Assembly (NCBI GenBank): GCA_002390455.1 | Contig: DGPN01000015.1 | Coordinates: 1 to 7,242, forward strand | Length of the DNA: 7,242 bases | Direction: 5' to 3' | From: Flavobacteriaceae bacterium UBA4439 | Lineage (GTDB): Bacteria; Bacteroidota; Bacteroidia; Flavobacteriales; Flavobacteriaceae | In this document: positions 5,494-7,242 of the stretch, piece by piece | Layout of the letters: each line of letters opens with the position of its first letter | Position numbering within the stretch: position 1 is the first letter of the stretch | Notes under the pieces: model-generated | What the model was told of the DNA's origin: nothing | The model's input: only the letters and a program-made list of their open reading frames with translations | Database searches by the model: none | Program-made: the position numbers and the translations under genes

Positions 5494-7242
5494 CTATTTA
5501 ATCAGATCAACAGAGCGTTTGATAAAGGCCGTAAGGGCTTCTCCTTTCAATAAGTTTTGGGAAAGTCGAGCCAAATCGAGTGCTTGTTGAATGAGCCGCT
5601 CGCGTTTTTTTGCGGTTTTGGTCTGTAGGATTTGTCCTGTCAGTTCATGATTGGTGTTGACCAAAAGGGTGTACATTTCGGGGAAAGCACCCATCATACC
5701 GCCGCCGGTTTGTTGCATTTCTTTCATCCTTCGCATGAATTCGGGTTGGGTCAGTACAAAAGGCATACCACTACTGTCCATGGCTTCCAGTTGTACGGTG
5801 TATTTTTCCCCTGGTACTACGCTTTCGATCATGGGTTTTAATTTCTCTTTTTCTTCATCAGACAATTTGGAGACCACAGATTCCTCTTTTTTGATTAGGT
5901 TCTCTACGGCATCTCCGTCCACTCGAGCAAAGGCAATGTTTTCCTTATCTCCTTCAAGTTTTTGGATCAGGTGTGCGATGATGGGGGAATTCAAGAGGAG
6001 AATTTTATAGCCTTTATCTTTTGCAGTCTGAATATATTGGTGTTGTTCTTCCTCGTTGGAAGCATAGAGGAAAATCAGTTTGCCCTCTTTGTCAGTCTGG
6101 TTGTCTTTAAGCGCAGTCTCCAATTCGGCGTATGTGAGGTATTCACCGTCTGTGGTGGGATAGAGCATAAACGACTCTGCTTTTTCATAAAATTTATCCT
6201 CCGTTAGCATCCCATATTCTATGACGACTTTGATGTCATTCCATTTTTCTTCAAAGCCTTTGCGGTCTTTTTTAAAGAGAGAACTCAGTTTGTCGGCGAC
6301 CTTACGGGTGATGTAGTTGCTGATTTTCTTGACGGCACCATCGGCTTGTAAATAACTACGTGAGACGTTGAGGGGAATGTCTGGAGAATCGATCACCCCA
6401 CGAAGTAGGGTTAGAAACTCGGGGACAATTCCTTCAACATTGTCGGTAACAAAAACTTGATTTTGGTACAGTTGGATTTTATCTTTTTGGAGGTTGAGGT
6501 CGTTTTGTATTTTAGGAAAATAGAGTATTCCCGTCAGGTTGAAGGGATAATCGACATTGAGGTGGATATTGAACAAAGGTTCCTCAAACTGCATTGGGTA
6601 CATCTCCCGATAGAAAGATTTATAATCTTCGTCTTTTAGATCTGCGGGAGGTTTTGTCCATGCTGGCTCGGTGTTGTTGATGATATTATCCACCGTTTGT
6701 GTCTCTGGTTTGGCATCCTCTTTGGCATCTTCAGGAAGGGGTAGTGTCTCTTCCTTGGTTCCAAACTTGATGGGGAAGGGCATGAATTTGTTGTATTTGT
6801 TGAGCAATCCTCTGATGCGGGCTTCCTCTAGGAACTCAGTAGAATCCTCAGCAATATGGAGAACGATCTCTGTCCCCCGATCTTTTTTATCTGCTTCTTC
6901 TAGGGTGTATTCGGGTGAACCATCACAAGTCCAGTGTGCAGCTGGAGCATCTTGGTGGGATTTGGTGATGATTTCTACCTTTTCGGCCACCATAAAAGCG
7001 GAGTAGAATCCTAGTCCAAAGTGTCCAATGATCCCGGAATCTTTGGCATTGTCTTTGTATTTTTCCAAAAATTCTTCAGCACCCGAAAAGGCAACTTCGT
7101 TAATGTATTTATTGACTTCCTCCGTGGTCATCCCCACCCCTTGGTCGATGATGTGGATTTTTTTGTTGTCTTTGTCTATTTTGACTTCTATACGAGGGTC
7201 ACCGATCTCCCCTTTTACCTCACCGATGCTACTGAGGTGTTT
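5494..7242 (-). CDS. htpG: Chaperone protein HtpG (Hsp90), N-terminus beyond the window
   Basis: HtpG is the bacterial Hsp90, a cytoplasmic ATP-driven homodimeric chaperone. The window holds the last 582 residues. The frame stays open to the right edge, so the start and the first helix, including the ATP-site Glu and Asn, lie outside; roughly 45 residues are probably missing. In window numbering the GHKL ATPase motifs are DQGVGM (33-38), GHFGLGFYS (73-81, lid glycines) and GTEIVLHI (123-130). A Pro/Glu/Asp/Lys-rich linker of about 35 residues (161-195) joins the middle domain. There, LNVSR carries the ATP-contacting arginine (295, E. coli Arg336 equivalent). The C-terminal dimerisation domain ends in FIKRSVDLIK and lacks the eukaryotic MEEVD tail, as expected. 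The GTG at 7137 is an internal valine, not a start. A terminator hairpin follows the TAG stop. Upstream heat-shock control cannot be seen. Confidence 0.96.
   Translation of the reverse strand, partial: KHLSSIGEVKGEIGDPRIEVKIDKDNKKIHIIDQGVGMTTEEVNKYINEVAFSGAEEFLEKYKDNAKDSGIIGHFGLGFYSAFMVAEKVEIITKSHQDAPAAHWTCDGSPEYTLEEADKKDRGTEIVLHIAEDSTEFLEEARIRGLLNKYNKFMPFPIKFGTKEETLPLPEDAKEDAKPETQTVDNIINNTEPAWTKPPADLKDEDYKSFYREMYPMQFEEPLFNIHLNVDYPFNLTGILYFPKIQNDLNLQKDKIQLYQNQVFVTDNVEGIVPEFLTLLRGVIDSPDIPLNVSRSYLQADGAVKKISNYITRKVADKLSSLFKKDRKGFEEKWNDIKVVIEYGMLTEDKFYEKAESFMLYPTTDGEYLTYAELETALKDNQTDKEGKLIFLYASNEEEQHQYIQTAKDKGYKILLLNSPIIAHLIQKLEGDKENIAFARVDGDAVENLIKKEESVVSKLSDEEKEKLKPMIESVVPGEKYTVQLEAMDSSGMPFVLTQPEFMRRMKEMQQTGGGMMGAFPEMYTLLVNTNHELTGQILQTKTAKKRERLIQQALDLARLSQNLLKGEALTAFIKRSVDLIK

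Noticed and set aside
5651..7006. Several 60-120 codon plus-strand frames antisense to htpG.
   Set aside because: All lie opposite well-conserved Hsp90 sequence, lack promoters and show no recognisable protein features.
7129..7146. DQGVGM in HtpG, where E. coli has DNGVGM, as a possible altered ATP site.
   Set aside because: The invariant Asp and glycines are kept, and the second position varies among Hsp90s (Asn, Ser or Thr elsewhere), so Gln is unlikely to be functionally special.
1..7242. Search for insertion sequences, CRISPR repeats, tRNA/rRNA, attachment sites, toxin-antitoxin or phage-defence genes.
   Set aside because: Nothing was found on either strand. All long frames are accounted for by housekeeping or single-gene families with intact motifs, and no stretch differs visibly in base composition.

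Overview
This is an ordinary-looking chromosomal segment of a member of the Bacteroidota, most likely a flavobacterium (class Flavobacteriia). The evidence is indirect but consistent. The DNA is AT-rich, Shine-Dalgarno sequences are absent, and the intergenic gaps hold TAnnTTTG boxes, the -7 element of Bacteroidota housekeeping promoters. The window also carries a DUF4369-type lipoprotein, a family typical of this phylum, and an HtpG with a long acidic linker.

Layout, left to right: (1) prfC, release factor 3, complete on the minus strand. (2) A 91-bp divergent gap. (3) A plus-strand cluster of three genes: idi (type I isopentenyl-diphosphate isomerase), a 6-pyruvoyl-tetrahydropterin-synthase-family gene whose ATG overlaps the idi stop codon, and an 89-residue protein I do not recognise. 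(4) A minus-strand lipoprotein whose stop codon directly abuts the stop of that small gene. (5) A 136-bp divergent gap and a plus-strand secreted S1/P1-type zinc nuclease. (6) A minus-strand AlkB-family dioxygenase whose 3' end overlaps the nuclease by 8 bp. (7) A 323-bp gap with an AlkB promoter candidate at its left end and the htpG terminator at its right end. (8) htpG (Hsp90) on the minus strand, running off the right edge without its N-terminus.

The genes do not form one pathway. They cover translation termination, isoprenoid precursor supply, pterin chemistry, periplasmic or secreted nucleic acid degradation, alkylation repair and protein folding. The one tight functional unit is idi plus the pterin synthase, which are probably translationally coupled. 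I found no mobile element, CRISPR array, tRNA, rRNA, toxin-antitoxin pair or defence system, and nothing that amounts to a new biological system. The points most worth a second look are the CX5HGH active-site spacing of the pterin enzyme (BH4-type rather than QueD-type), the unknown small protein in its operon, the DUF4369 lipoprotein that ends where a thioredoxin domain would normally begin, and the promoter boxes placed so close to two start codons that leaderless transcripts are possible.
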